Shown here: piece after piece, positions 1 through 9,512 of the stretch
Layout of the letters: every line of letters starts with the position of its first letter
Numbering within the stretch: the first letter of the stretch is position 1
Origin: Daejeonia sp002484105
GTDB taxonomy: Bacteria > Bacteroidota > Bacteroidia > Flavobacteriales > Weeksellaceae
Assembly: GCF_051175565.1 (NCBI RefSeq)
Contig: NZ_CP195105.1
Coordinates: forward strand, 62,001 to 126,000
Length of the DNA: 64,000 bases
Reading direction: 5' to 3'
Notes under the pieces: generated by a model
The model's database searches: none
Told to the model about the DNA's origin: nothing
Seen by the model: the letters and a program-made list of their open reading frames with translations, nothing else
Made by a program: the position numbers and the translations under genes

Positions 1-1290
1 TTCTTTATCCGTCAGCAGTACGCCTGTTTCATTCAGTGCCCTGCGTGGCAATTCGTAGGTCTTGCCATACTTTGAAGTTCCATCGTAATAATAGAAAACG
101 TCATCCATCAGGACAGAGGCAAAAACATAATTCAGCTGGGTGATAGTGGGAGAATATCCTGTAATGATACCTCTTGAGACGGTAGAGCCTACGATGGGGT
201 TGGCATCAAGTCCGGCATCGCGCATCAGCATCACCAGGAGCAGATTGATTTCTGCGCTGTTCCCGATTTTTGTATTGAGAAGATTACGAATTCCCTCGCC
301 GGTCCACAGACTTACCTCTTTATTCCAGGTATAGTTTCTCTGGACAAATTTCAGAATAGCTGCTGCACGTTCTTTGGGATTGCTGATTTTTTTGATGTCC
401 TCGGGCAGAATATTTTTCACCAGATTCTGTTTTTTCAACTGAAGTCCAAACTCTTCATCTTCATTCAGACGTTTTCGGATATCATTCCAATTCATAGAAA
501 AAGATTTATATTCTGATCCGATATTGTAGGAATTGAGTTCTGCTTTAATGGATGTCATATAGTTATTGTTGTTCAGAACATATTTTTCTTCCTTATAAGC
601 CGGCACATTCTCGTATGCAAAACGGTACACCTGATATTGTGTGCCATAGAGGTCTTTTGCAGCAGTTTCGCGTATGGAAGGCACCAGTATCCCTTTATAA
701 TTAATATTATACCCCAGAGACCTTGGCGTATCAAGAAAATATTCCACATATCTCTGCGGAAGCTCGCGTTCTACCATAAACTGCGGAGTCATCCAGAGAT
801 AGCGTTCGGGGGAGTAAACGGTATATTTGTATTCTACAATAGAACCATCTTTCACATTGGGAAATGCGAACTTGGTGATTACGTAATTTTTGTCTTCTTT
901 GGACCGGTATTTGGAGTCTCCCTCCACTTTTGTGGTTACTATCTTTCCGTTTTCGAGATTATAGGTAACTGCCGAAAAGCCGGTCAGTTTCTGCCGGTCG
1001 CCTGAAGTTTCATAAATGGGAATTTCGGGATTCAGCAAATCGTTTACTTTTTCTTTGTTATAAACGCGTATCCGTGTGATGTATGTAGACTCCATGCGGT
1101 AATCGTATCCTGTATTGGTCATCACAATATGTCTTGCCGACCGGAACAGTATTTCGGCAGGAGCATCAGGATTAAGTGAAGGTTGGTCTCCGTTAAAATC
1201 GGCCTGAGAAATTTTGGGCAAATCATGAAATTTCTGCGCCGTAACAAGAGCAACAATACACAGAAATGGCAGAAGTAGAATTTTTTTCAT
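1..1290 (-). CDS. DUF3857 / transglutaminase-like exported protein (C-terminus beyond window)
   Basis: The frame is open from the ATG at 1290 to the left edge, so the C-terminal part is missing. The protein begins with a signal peptide (MKKILLLPFLCIVALVTAQ) and continues with the DUF3857 pattern seen in Bacteroidota exported proteins (MTNTGYDYRMESTYITRI, then VYNKEKVNDLL). A transglutaminase-like region follows around residues 300-400 (FVQRNYTWNKEV, then LLLVMLMRDAGLDANP). It starts 10 bp after the stop of another DUF3857 protein, so the two are probably co-transcribed paralogs. The family is periplasmic or surface-associated; I know of no established substrate. Family assignment is firm, function is unknown. 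Confidence 0.85.
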   Translation of the reverse strand, partial: MKKILLLPFLCIVALVTAQKFHDLPKISQADFNGDQPSLNPDAPAEILFRSARHIVMTNTGYDYRMESTYITRIRVYNKEKVNDLLNPEIPIYETSGDRQKLTGFSAVTYNLENGKIVTTKVEGDSKYRSKEDKNYVITKFAFPNVKDGSIVEYKYTVYSPERYLWMTPQFMVERELPQRYVEYFLDTPRSLGYNINYKGILVPSIRETAAKDLYGTQYQVYRFAYENVPAYKEEKYVLNNNNYMTSIKAELNSYNIGSEYKSFSMNWNDIRKRLNEDEEFGLQLKKQNLVKNILPEDIKKISNPKERAAAILKFVQRNYTWNKEVSLWTGEGIRNLLNTKIGNSAEINLLLVMLMRDAGLDANPIVGSTVSRGIITGYSPTITQLNYVFASVLMDDVFYYYDGTSKYGKTYELPRRALNETGVLLTDKE

Positions 1291-1300
1291 TGACAAATAA

Positions 1301-3181
1301 TTATGATGGAGTTACTAAAATTTTCAGACTGTCCAGCATCATCATTTTTTTGCGGAATGCCAGATAATCCGGATATTTCTCTTTTGGATAAATTCCTTTG
1401 TTTATGGTTTGTATGCGATGTACTTTCAATCTGTTGCCATCCATGGAATACGAAATTTCGTAGTTGCCAAATTCCGAACTTATTTTTTCGGGTTGGGGAA
1501 GGTCTGCAAACTTAAATCCTGCAGGTGGTTCGTATTGCAGCAAATAATCGTCCTGATAGGCAAAAGGCTCTTCGAAAGGAAGTTGCCGGTCTTCATAAGC
1601 GGTATTGATCGCATAAGCGGTAAAGGGATTGACCCTGAAAAACAGATCACTGCCCAGTTTCCGTACATAATCCGATGCCGTAAATTTCATCTGATAGGAT
1701 ATTTCCGCTGAATTTCTGTCGTTTAAAAAATCTGAAACCTGAATATTACCGAAATGTACGGTATCATAGCGGATTTTCATTTTTTCAGCTCTGTCAGAGG
1801 AATTCATTCCGATCATTTCCCTGTTAAAATCATATTGCCCACCAGTATATTTCATCTGTGTTGTTCCGGAAATACTTCCGTCTATATTCAATTTTATGTC
1901 TGCAGCGAGTTGCTCACGGCTTTGTTCCGCAGTATATACGGGTGTTTTGATCAAGGCTGTCCCGTTTTTGTCTACTGCTAAAACATTTCTGTCTGTAGTA
2001 TGATAGGATAGATGGTTGAATGCTATAGACTGCGAAGTATTTTCCAGCCATATTTTTCGGTCTCCATCCGGAACATACAAAATAGCATGGTTACCTCCCA
2101 TTTTGGGAAATTTACTATCGAATTCAACAGGTGAAATACCACTCCATATTACTGCATATTCAGATTTTATCCCTGCTGCATCAAGCATTGCACGCATATA
2201 ATTGGTAAGCGCTTTACAGTCTCCGTATCCTTTACGCCTTACTTCATCTGCATCCATAGGTTTCCAACCGCCAATACCTATCCCCACATATACATAGCGT
2301 GTTTTATCCTGCATATATTGATACAGTTTTCTTACTTTCTCTTCTGTGCTGCCCGTCAGTTGCAAGCCATCCACTTCATTTTGGATTTCTGGGGTTATCA
2401 CCGAGGCAGGTTCAAGAAGATTGTTATAATACCATTTTCCAAAGCTATTCCAGTTTGAAAAATCGCCCTGCTTACCGGCGAGAGAAAATTTTTCTAAAGC
2501 AAATTCTACTTTTGGGGTAAGATATTCTATGGAAGGCGCAAGATCTTCCTCTTTCAGCGCCGGGAGATTTTTATAGGTATAGGAGAAATGATTTCCTGTT
2601 TCTGCGGCTGTGACGGTTCCAAATTCGGTATTGGTAATCTTGGTTCTGAGTGCTATGCCGGATGTGTTGATGATTTCGTACCGGGCTTCCTGCGATGAAG
2701 TGCCATAAGAACTGTAAGCATCAAAATCCCTGAGAAAGACAGTATCGGAAGATTCTGCTTCAAAACTCAGTTTTATGGTAAAGGGATAGGAACTTGTGCC
2801 CACTTTAAGAACCAGAACACGGTCGTCACTGTACAATTCAAAAGAACGCGTGTTACTGTAGTCTGCAAAATCTTTACGTGAAAACTTTTTTACTTCTTTT
2901 CCTAATGCATTGTAAGTAATCACTTTTATGTTATCCAGTCGCCTCCTCTTGTTATACTGCAACGCTATAATCTGATCTTCTTCTCCAGAAGCCGAAAGCA
3001 CGGTCCAAACTCTTTCGTGTTTGGAAGAGATTTGATCTACCGCCTTTATGAAATACTGATCATCATCATGGCGAATAACAGTATGGGCATCCTTCTTAAG
3101 ATTTTCCGGTATGGACAGTGAACTGTAATCCTGTGCATCCATCCATGTGAAAGCACAAAGTAAAAAAAAGAGAATCCTCAT
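1301..3181 (-). CDS. DUF3857 domain transglutaminase-like exported protein
   Basis: A 626 aa protein. The start is placed at the ATG at 3181 because it directly opens a signal peptide (MRILFFLLCAFTWMDAQ); a longer frame upstream would run into the ferritin gene. Residues 40-200 match DUF3857, and a transglutaminase-like core lies around residues 290-390 with KGYGDCKALTNYMRAMLDA (candidate catalytic Cys) and GGNHAILYVPDGD (candidate His and Asp). This is a paralog of the next gene downstream, 10 bp away. The ferritin gene is 10 bp upstream, so the three may share a transcript. Enzymatic activity is not established for this family. Confidence 0.85.
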   Translation of the reverse strand: MRILFFLLCAFTWMDAQDYSSLSIPENLKKDAHTVIRHDDDQYFIKAVDQISSKHERVWTVLSASGEEDQIIALQYNKRRRLDNIKVITYNALGKEVKKFSRKDFADYSNTRSFELYSDDRVLVLKVGTSSYPFTIKLSFEAESSDTVFLRDFDAYSSYGTSSQEARYEIINTSGIALRTKITNTEFGTVTAAETGNHFSYTYKNLPALKEEDLAPSIEYLTPKVEFALEKFSLAGKQGDFSNWNSFGKWYYNNLLEPASVITPEIQNEVDGLQLTGSTEEKVRKLYQYMQDKTRYVYVGIGIGGWKPMDADEVRRKGYGDCKALTNYMRAMLDAAGIKSEYAVIWSGISPVEFDSKFPKMGGNHAILYVPDGDRKIWLENTSQSIAFNHLSYHTTDRNVLAVDKNGTALIKTPVYTAEQSREQLAADIKLNIDGSISGTTQMKYTGGQYDFNREMIGMNSSDRAEKMKIRYDTVHFGNIQVSDFLNDRNSAEISYQMKFTASDYVRKLGSDLFFRVNPFTAYAINTAYEDRQLPFEEPFAYQDDYLLQYEPPAGFKFADLPQPEKISSEFGNYEISYSMDGNRLKVHRIQTINKGIYPKEKYPDYLAFRKKMMMLDSLKILVTPS

Positions 3182-3191
3182 GTCGGATGAA

Positions 3192-3704
3192 TCAGGCATT
3201 GTCTGCAGCAGGAGTAAACACTCGTTGGGAAAGCTCCTGATCAAAAAGATAGAGTGCGGAAGGATTATCTTTTACCATTCTGATTTTTGCAAGCAGCTGG
3301 GATGCATTTGCCTCTTCCTCCACCTGTTCATTAATAAACCACTGGAAAAATGAAGTCGTCGCAAAGTCGCCCTCGTCATTGGCAGCTTTCACAATACTGA
3401 AAATACTTTTGGTGACAAGTTTTTCGTGGGCGAGGGCTTTTTCGAAAACATCGGTTTCATTTTCAAATTCTGCCGGCGGTTTAGGAATGCCTTCCATGAC
3501 AATTTTTGCCCCGACATCATTCAGATAATCAAACATTTTATCAGCATGCATCAGTTCTTCTTTGCTCTGCACGCGGAAGTAATTGGCGATACCGTCCAGA
3601 TCGAGAGCATGAAACCAAGCTGACATGGAAAGATAATACTGTGCTGCATACTGTTCTTTAGCAATTTGTTCATTTATCAGAACTGCTATTTTTTCGCTGA
3701 TCAT
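3192..3704 (-). CDS. ftnA: non-heme ferritin
   Basis: A 170 aa bacterial ferritin of normal length. It oxidises Fe(II) at a di-iron site and stores it as a ferric mineral inside a 24-subunit shell. Visible ligands sit in helix A (INEQIAKEQYAAQYY), helix B (SKEELMHADKMFDYL, the ExxH pair) and helix C/D (FFQWFINEQVEEEANA). It is the first gene of a probable unit with the two DUF3857 proteins. No Fur-like operator was recognised by eye upstream. The ftnA symbol reflects family membership rather than proven orthology. Confidence 0.93.
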   Translation of the reverse strand: MISEKIAVLINEQIAKEQYAAQYYLSMSAWFHALDLDGIANYFRVQSKEELMHADKMFDYLNDVGAKIVMEGIPKPPAEFENETDVFEKALAHEKLVTKSIFSIVKAANDEGDFATTSFFQWFINEQVEEEANASQLLAKIRMVKDNPSALYLFDQELSQRVFTPAADNA

Positions 3705-3983
3705 AAATACTTAAATTTTTCTTAAAATTAATGTTTTTATTCAAATTGAGAAAATAAAGAAGGCTAATTCATATCCTTGTAATGACATTTATCTTTCTAT
3801 CATTCAAAAACTGCATAAAATTATTAACAAAGAAAGATAGAATTTTTATGAGAATAAGTTTGTTGAATTAGCTTTTGCATAATGAAGCTGGAAGTGGAGT
3901 AAATTTCCCTTGTTTTTAAACGCAAAAAAAACGCACCCAGCCCCGATCTGAATTTTTTATTTCATCATAAGACGAGAAAACCT
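3705..3983. other. intergenic region between ferritin and lpxK
   Basis: About 280 AT-rich bases between divergent genes, with no credible coding frame. TATCTTTC near 3788 and GAAAGATA near 3832 form a separated 8-bp inverted repeat. It should contain the ferritin promoter, but I could not place one confidently. Confidence 0.5.
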
Positions 3984-3991
3984 TAATTTTG
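3984..3991 (+). promoter_or_regulatory. -7 box TAATTTTG upstream of lpxK
   Basis: Matches the Bacteroidota -7 consensus TAnnTTTG. It ends only 7 nt before the lpxK ATG, so the mRNA would be leaderless or nearly so. No clear -33 TTG at the usual distance. Confidence 0.55.
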
Positions 3992-3998
3992 CAAGCGT

Positions 3999-5024
3999 AT
4001 GAAAAGATGGTATCTCTACCCTTTTTCCCTGATTTATAATCTCGTTACGCAGCTTCGCAATGCGATGTACAATCTGGGAATTTTTAAGTCTGTTCGGTTC
4101 AAAACACCCGTCATCTGTGTCGGTAATCTCTCTGTGGGAGGCTCCGGGAAGTCGCCTATGGTGATGTATCTCGCCGATCTTTTATCCAGATACTACCGCA
4201 CGGGCGTGCTGTCGCGTGGCTATGGCAGGGTCACCAGGGGATACCGCATCACCAATTACGAGAGCAACTATAAAACCGTTGGCGACGAGGCAATGCAGCT
4301 TTTCGAAAGATTCAAAAACCGTTTCGTAATCGGAGTTTGCGAAGACCGTGTTTACGGAGCCCGAAAGATTATCGGAGATATGGATCTCGACGTTCTTCTT
4401 CTGGATGACGCCTTCCAGCACAGAGCCATACATCCAGGCTTCAATATTCTGATGACGGATTACAGCGACCCTTATTTCAAGGACTTTGTGCTGCCTGCAG
4501 GAGACCTACGCGAAAGCAGAAGTGGCGCCAGAAGAGCACAAATTATCATGGTTTCCAAATGCCCCGACGACCTTACCGACGAAAAAAAGCAGTATTACAT
4601 CTCGCGCATCAAGCCAGCCTATGACCAGAAAGTTTTCTTCTCCTCTATACGGTATGACGAGAATATATTTAATTACGAAAAATCTGTTCCCGACAACAAC
4701 CTCGCTTATTACGATATCCTGCTTATTACAGGAATTGCCAATCCAAAACCATTGGTGGATCATCTGGCAAAATTTTCAAAGAAAGTGAAACACCTGAAAT
4801 TTAAAGATCATCACAACTTTACAGAAACGGATATCAAAAATATCCTCTCAGAATATAAAAAACTGGGAGAATACAAACTGATTCTCACCACCGAAAAAGA
4901 TTATGTACGACTGAAAACATTCGACTACCTACGGGAGCTCGTATACTACTGGCCCATCAATGTAGCCATAGACCGCAAGGAAGAATTTAACCAGATTATA
5001 TTGGATTATGTTAGAAAAAATTAA
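3999..5024 (+). CDS. lpxK: tetraacyldisaccharide 4'-kinase (lipid A biosynthesis)
   Basis: A 341 aa LpxK, the inner-membrane kinase that phosphorylates the 4' position of the tetraacyl-disaccharide lipid A precursor. The P-loop VGNLSVGGSGKSP is at residues 41-53, followed by the family motifs SRGYGR (about 72-77) and DDAFQHR (136-142). The N-terminus has the usual hydrophobic/amphipathic membrane segment. The last 17 bp overlap the start of the purine nucleoside phosphorylase gene, indicating translational coupling. Together with waaA at 54 kb it indicates a lipid A/Kdo outer membrane. Confidence 0.96.
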   Translation: MKRWYLYPFSLIYNLVTQLRNAMYNLGIFKSVRFKTPVICVGNLSVGGSGKSPMVMYLADLLSRYYRTGVLSRGYGRVTRGYRITNYESNYKTVGDEAMQLFERFKNRFVIGVCEDRVYGARKIIGDMDLDVLLLDDAFQHRAIHPGFNILMTDYSDPYFKDFVLPAGDLRESRSGARRAQIIMVSKCPDDLTDEKKQYYISRIKPAYDQKVFFSSIRYDENIFNYEKSVPDNNLAYYDILLITGIANPKPLVDHLAKFSKKVKHLKFKDHHNFTETDIKNILSEYKKLGEYKLILTTEKDYVRLKTFDYLRELVYYWPINVAIDRKEEFNQIILDYVRKN

Positions 5025-5820
5025 AGAAACAGCAGATTTTATCAGGAATATTATTCAGGACACTCCCGATTTTGCAATCGTTTTGGGATCCGGGCTTGGC
5101 GCCCTGAAAAATGAAGTACAAGCTCTGCATACATTGGACTACAAAAACATCCCCAATTTTCCGCAGACAACAGTCGCCGGCCATGGTGGAAGCCTGATCT
5201 ACGGAATGCTTGAAGGCAAAAAAGTCCTGATGATGAGTGGCAGATTCCATTATTATGAAGGATACTCCATGGAAACCGTTACCTTTCCGTTCCGTGTTTT
5301 CTGCCTTCTGGAAATTAAGAATCTGATTGTTTCCAATGCTTCCGGCGGCGTGAACAAAAATTTCAGCGTCGCAGATGTAATGATTATTAAAGACCATATC
5401 AACATGATGCCAGAGCATCCGCTGCGCGGGAAAAACATCAGCGAGCTCGGACCAAGATTTGTGGATATGAGCGAGGCCTATAGCCACGGGATGATCGAAA
5501 CTGCCGAAAAAATTGCCAGAGAAAACAACATCAAAGTTCACCAGGGCGTGTATGTTGCCCTGCAAGGACCAACTTTTGAAACCCCTGCAGAATATGGAAT
5601 GATCCGTGCCATCGGAGGCGATGCCGTAGGAATGAGTACTGTGCCGGAAGTAATTGTAGCCAGACATCAGGGAATGAATGTTTTCGGAATTTCCATTATT
5701 ACGGATCTTGGCGGTCCGGATATCGCCTTCAGTGTATCTCACGAAGAAGTACTGCATGCTGCCGACAAAGCCATGCCGAACGTCATCACTATTGTAAAAG
5801 GTGTGGTGAAAAATCACTGA
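5008..5820 (+). CDS. punA: purine nucleoside phosphorylase (trimeric PNP family)
   Basis: A 270 aa protein of the trimeric PNP/MTAP family, catalysing phosphorolysis of purine (deoxy)nucleosides for salvage. Visible motifs are GSGLG (27-31), VAGHGG (56-61, phosphate region), GRFHYYEG (78-85), QGPTFETPAE with the base-contacting Glu at 191, and MSTVPEVIVA. At the position of human PNP Asn243 the sequence reads SIITDLGG, giving Asp233. In the known family, Asp here favours 6-amino purines, so 6-oxo specificity should not be assumed. It overlaps lpxK by 17 bp. The punA symbol follows the trimeric class, not deoD. Confidence 0.9.
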   Translation: MLEKIKETADFIRNIIQDTPDFAIVLGSGLGALKNEVQALHTLDYKNIPNFPQTTVAGHGGSLIYGMLEGKKVLMMSGRFHYYEGYSMETVTFPFRVFCLLEIKNLIVSNASGGVNKNFSVADVMIIKDHINMMPEHPLRGKNISELGPRFVDMSEAYSHGMIETAEKIARENNIKVHQGVYVALQGPTFETPAEYGMIRAIGGDAVGMSTVPEVIVARHQGMNVFGISIITDLGGPDIAFSVSHEEVLHAADKAMPNVITIVKGVVKNH

Positions 5821-5890
5821 GAAGAATATACTTTGTAGACTTTACATCTTATTTAAACAACAGCGTGTCTCCTTTGAGATGCGCTTTCTC

Positions 5891-5924
5891 TTGTGTGGCG
5901 CTGAAATTTTATTGCCTATTTTTG
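5891..5924 (+). promoter_or_regulatory. promoter of dinB (TTG / TATTTTTG)
   Basis: The -7 box TATTTTTG is at 5917-5924 with a TTG at 5891-5893, spacer 23 nt (slightly long). The dinB ATG follows 4 nt after the -7 box, again implying a very short or absent leader. Confidence 0.5.
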
Positions 5925-5928
5925 TAAA

Positions 5929-7047
5929 ATGGAAACTCCTGAGCAGCGAAAAATAATTCATGTGGATATGGATGCCTTCTATGCCTCGGTGGAGCAGCAC
6001 GACCATCCGGAACTGCGCGGGCTGCCCATTGCGGTAGGCGGAGAACACCGCGGCGTTGTCGCCACTGCAAGCTATGAAGCCAGGAAATTTGGTGTGAAAT
6101 CTGCCATGCCCAGCCGCATTGCCAAAGAACGCTGCCCTCAGATTATTTTTGTAAAACCGAGATTTCAGCGGTACAAAGAAATATCACGTCAGATCCAGGA
6201 AATTTTTCATGAATATACTGATCTGGTGGAACCTCTTTCTCTGGATGAAGCCTATCTTGACGTTACCGAAAACAAGAAAGGAATAGAATCCGCCAACATC
6301 ATTGCCCGCGAAATTCGCAGAAAAATATTTGAAAAAACCGGCCTTACTGCATCGGCAGGGATTTCGGTGAATAAATTTCTTGCTAAAGTAGCTTCCGACA
6401 TCAATAAACCGAACGGACAGAAAACCATTCATCCCTCAAAAATATCGGATTTCCTTGACCAGCTACCTATTGAACGCTTCTACGGCATCGGAAAAGTTAC
6501 AGCCAACCGAATGCACGAACTTCATATCTTCAACGGAAGCGATCTCAAGAAAAAAACCAAAGATGAGCTTGAAAAACTTTTCGGAAAAACAGGAATTTAT
6601 TACTACAACGCCGCAAGGGGAATCCATCACAGCGCAGTAGTACCGAATCGCATCCGTAAAAGTGTCGGGGTAGAGCGCACCTTCTGGGACGACCTTCTGG
6701 AAGATAATGAAATCAACGAAAAAATAAAAAATCTTAGCCTGGAACTTGACGGGCGAATGCGCCAGAACCAGATACAAGGGAAAACTCTGACACTGAAAAT
6801 CAAATACAGTGACTTTAGTCAGTTTACCCGAAGTACAACCCGAACCCAATACTTCAGCACGTTACAGGATTATGAAAAAACTGCCCTTCAGCTTTGGGAA
6901 CAGCGCCCTTACAACCAGCCCATACGGCTTCTCGGCCTGTCCATCTCCAACCTTAATACTGAAGGCGGAAAACAAATTTCGGTGCAGCTGAAAATTCCGT
7001 TCCCGGACTACAGAGACAGTTATTATGACGATAACTATTCAGGATAA
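5929..7047 (+). CDS. dinB: DNA polymerase IV
   Basis: A 372 aa Y-family translesion polymerase of normal length. Catalytic acidic residues are visible in HVDMDAFYASVEQ (residues 11-23) and LSLDEAYLDV (Asp106/Glu107). The fingers/thumb segment GLTASAGISVNKFLAKVAS and the little-finger domain follow. It synthesises short error-prone patches past damaged template bases. The 3' end overlaps the convergent MFS gene by 9 bp. No SOS operator was recognised, and none is expected by simple LexA consensus in this phylum. Confidence 0.96.
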   Translation: METPEQRKIIHVDMDAFYASVEQHDHPELRGLPIAVGGEHRGVVATASYEARKFGVKSAMPSRIAKERCPQIIFVKPRFQRYKEISRQIQEIFHEYTDLVEPLSLDEAYLDVTENKKGIESANIIAREIRRKIFEKTGLTASAGISVNKFLAKVASDINKPNGQKTIHPSKISDFLDQLPIERFYGIGKVTANRMHELHIFNGSDLKKKTKDELEKLFGKTGIYYYNAARGIHHSAVVPNRIRKSVGVERTFWDDLLEDNEINEKIKNLSLELDGRMRQNQIQGKTLTLKIKYSDFSQFTRSTTRTQYFSTLQDYEKTALQLWEQRPYNQPIRLLGLSISNLNTEGGKQISVQLKIPFPDYRDSYYDDNYSG

Positions 7048-8235
7048 ATAACTGGGTTTGATTTTTAAATACAGAACAATAACCAACCCCACAAATACCA
7101 TTGCCGCACAGGCTGCAAAAAGATAAGACATTCCGAAAACATTTGCCACCGTTCCTGCAAACGGGCCCGTTACCCCCAGCGAAAGATCAATAAAAAGCCC
7201 ATATCCTGCCAATGCCGCACCTGCATTGGAAGGCGGTGCAAGGCGAACAGCTTCTACCCCAAGTGCCGGAAAAACCAACGAAAACCCAAATCCCGTCACC
7301 GCTGCACCAACCATCGCAACCGCTGGAGAGGAAGCCATATACAAAATCAAAAGCCCAGTGGTCTCTACTACCAGACAGAGCAAAGAAACGTTAACACCGC
7401 CATATCTACTGATGGCACTGGAAAAAATAAAACGTACCAGCACAAACATAATACTGAAAACAGACAAACACAACGCAGCATGCTGCCAGTGGAAATAGTC
7501 ATAATAAAGCGTAATGAAATTGGAAATTCCTCCAAAACCTAAACCCGCAAGCCCCAGCGCAATGCCATAGGGAGCCACAATACCCAGCACTTTGAAAAAT
7601 GATAAAGGTTGTACCGAACTCGTGACCTTTACAGCACGCTTGGGAAGCGTATAAACAAATCCACCAATACCAACGAGCATTGTCAGTACTGCAATGGATC
7701 CGTGGCCCATATACTGTGTCATTACAACACCTAACGGAGCACCAAGCGCCAAAGCGCCATAACTCGCTACACCATTATACGAAATGGCTTGTGCAGTATG
7801 CTGGTTTCCAACAATAATCATTGCCCAGTTCACCGGGCTTGCACCAATCATCCCTTCTCCAAAACCTGTCAAAAGACGTGTAAGCATCAGGACGAAGAGA
7901 CTCCACACCGGAAAATATTCCAGCCGGAATGCCAGCAGCATCAGCAGGCCACTGGCTGCAAATCCTGTCATACTCAGAGAAACGGCGAGTTTTGGACCTT
8001 TTTTATCAACAAGAGTACCTGCATAAGCACGCACGGCAAAAGTAGCCACATATTGAAGGCTCACCACGATCCCTGCCATCATTTCCCCAAAACCCAGTGT
8101 TTTGTGAATATACAGAGGAAGCACTGCCAGAGGAAGGCCAATACAAAAATACCCAAGAAATGTCAGAAAGACGAAACTGATGATTTTTGTACGGATAGCG
8201 CGGAACTTCAGATGAGAAAAAGAGCGGTTTGGCAT
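7039..8235 (-). CDS. MFS transporter, YfcJ/YhhS-like
   Basis: A 398 aa protein with about 12 predicted transmembrane helices. Start chosen at the ATG at 8235 (MPNRSFSHLKFRA), since the codons upstream are not membrane-protein-like and run through the recA promoter region. The segment GLPLAVLPLYIHKTLGFGE followed by YAGTLVDKKGPKLA is typical of the YhhS/YfcJ branch of the major facilitator superfamily, putative drug or sugar efflux proteins. The substrate cannot be inferred. It lies divergent from recA and convergent with dinB. Confidence 0.85.
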   Translation of the reverse strand: MPNRSFSHLKFRAIRTKIISFVFLTFLGYFCIGLPLAVLPLYIHKTLGFGEMMAGIVVSLQYVATFAVRAYAGTLVDKKGPKLAVSLSMTGFAASGLLMLLAFRLEYFPVWSLFVLMLTRLLTGFGEGMIGASPVNWAMIIVGNQHTAQAISYNGVASYGALALGAPLGVVMTQYMGHGSIAVLTMLVGIGGFVYTLPKRAVKVTSSVQPLSFFKVLGIVAPYGIALGLAGLGFGGISNFITLYYDYFHWQHAALCLSVFSIMFVLVRFIFSSAISRYGGVNVSLLCLVVETTGLLILYMASSPAVAMVGAAVTGFGFSLVFPALGVEAVRLAPPSNAGAALAGYGLFIDLSLGVTGPFAGTVANVFGMSYLFAACAAMVFVGLVIVLYLKIKPSYLS

Positions 8236-8426
8236 TGTATAAAAAATATCTGCAAAATTAAGCCAGTAAAGCGAATTAACGAATTCCTCCAAATAAATTC
8301 TGTCTATCGTCTGCACATACAAAGGCCACTGCAGATGGCTCCACATAATTTTCACCCTCCTGAATGTGTTGCTGTTTGAAATAAAGAGTATATGATTTTT
8401 TATACAGATTTGAAAAATTATTTCCG

Positions 8427-8434
8427 TATTTTTG
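8427..8434 (+). promoter_or_regulatory. -7 box TATTTTTG upstream of recA
   Basis: Perfect TAnnTTTG match ending 19 nt before the recA ATG. A TTTG at 8409-8412 is only 14 nt upstream, too close for the usual -33 element. Confidence 0.5.
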
Positions 8435-8453
8435 ACAAAATTATAGCAGCAAA

Positions 8454-9461
8454 ATGAGTTCAGAAGATAAAAAGAAAGCCCTACAGCTGGTTTTGGAAAA
8501 ACTAGACAAAACCTATGGAAAAGGCACCGTAATGACTTTAGGAGACGATTCTGTAGACACCTCAATCGAAGTCATCCCTTCCGGATCTCTCGGCCTGGAC
8601 ATTGCTCTGGGCGTGGGCGGATATCCGAAAGGAAGAGTTATTGAAATCTATGGTCCCGAATCTTCCGGGAAAACAACGCTTACCCTCCACGCAATCGCAG
8701 AAGCCCAAAAACAAGGTGGCATTGCCGCTTTTATTGATGCAGAGCATGCTTTCGACAGAAACTATGCCGCAAAACTTGGTATCGATCTGGACAACCTCAT
8801 CATCTCGCAGCCGGACAACGGTGAACAGGCACTGGAAATTGCCGACAACTTAATCCGTTCCGGAGCCATCGATATTGTCGTCATCGACTCGGTAGCAGCA
8901 CTCACACCGAAAGCGGAAATTGAGGGAGAAATGGGAGACTCTAAAATGGGTCTCCATGCAAGGCTGATGTCGCAGGCGCTGAGAAAACTTACCGCAACCA
9001 TTTCCCGCACGAAATGCACCGTTATTTTCATCAACCAGCTTCGTGAAAAAATCGGTGTCATGTTCGGAAATCCCGAAACCACAACCGGTGGTAATGCCCT
9101 GAAATTTTATGCTTCGGTAAGAATAGACATCCGCAAGGCATCTGCCCCCATCAAACAGGGAGACGAAGCTGTAGGAAGCCGCGTGAAAGTAAAAATTGTA
9201 AAAAACAAAGTTGCACCGCCATTCAAACAGGCCGAGTTTGACATTATGTATGGAGAAGGTGTCTCTAAAGTTGGAGAAATCCTCGATACGGGTGTGGATC
9301 TGGGCATTGTGAAAAAAAGCGGATCATGGTTCAGCTATGAAGATACTAAACTCGGGCAGGGACGTGACGCCGTAAAAGATGTCCTGCGCGACAACCCTGA
9401 GTTGGCAGAAGAACTGGAAACGAAGATTAAAGAAGAGCTTCACAACAGAAAACATAACTGA
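8454..9461 (+). CDS. recA: recombinase A
   Basis: A 335 aa RecA, the ATP-dependent strand-exchange protein of homologous recombination and DNA-damage signalling. Walker A GPESSGKTTL lies near residue 65, Walker B VVIDSVAAL near residue 145, and the family signature ALKFYASVRIDIRK is present. The C-terminal tail is short with modest acidity. Monocistronic, with its own -7 box upstream and an intrinsic terminator 22 bp after the stop. Confidence 0.98.
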   Translation: MSSEDKKKALQLVLEKLDKTYGKGTVMTLGDDSVDTSIEVIPSGSLGLDIALGVGGYPKGRVIEIYGPESSGKTTLTLHAIAEAQKQGGIAAFIDAEHAFDRNYAAKLGIDLDNLIISQPDNGEQALEIADNLIRSGAIDIVVIDSVAALTPKAEIEGEMGDSKMGLHARLMSQALRKLTATISRTKCTVIFINQLREKIGVMFGNPETTTGGNALKFYASVRIDIRKASAPIKQGDEAVGSRVKVKIVKNKVAPPFKQAEFDIMYGEGVSKVGEILDTGVDLGIVKKSGSWFSYEDTKLGQGRDAVKDVLRDNPELAEELETKIKEELHNRKHN

Positions 9462-9483
9462 CCGAAGCAGCATACATAATAGA

Positions 9484-9509
9484 AAAACGGAGTCGAAGGG
9501 CTCCGTTTT
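9484..9509 (+). terminator. rho-independent terminator of recA
   Basis: Perfect 9-bp arms AAAACGGAG (9484-9492) and CTCCGTTTT (9501-9509) with an 8-nt loop, continuing into a T-rich tail. Confidence 0.85.
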
Positions 9510-9512
9510 CTT

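Noticed and set aside
5011..5817. Long antisense frame (268 codons) opposite the purine nucleoside phosphorylase gene
   Set aside because: Shadow of strong codon bias in the PNP gene on the other strand; no family, no promoter, while the sense protein has all PNP motifs.
7212..7498. Plus-strand frames inside the MFS gene
   Set aside because: Antisense shadows of a transmembrane protein; no recognisable product.
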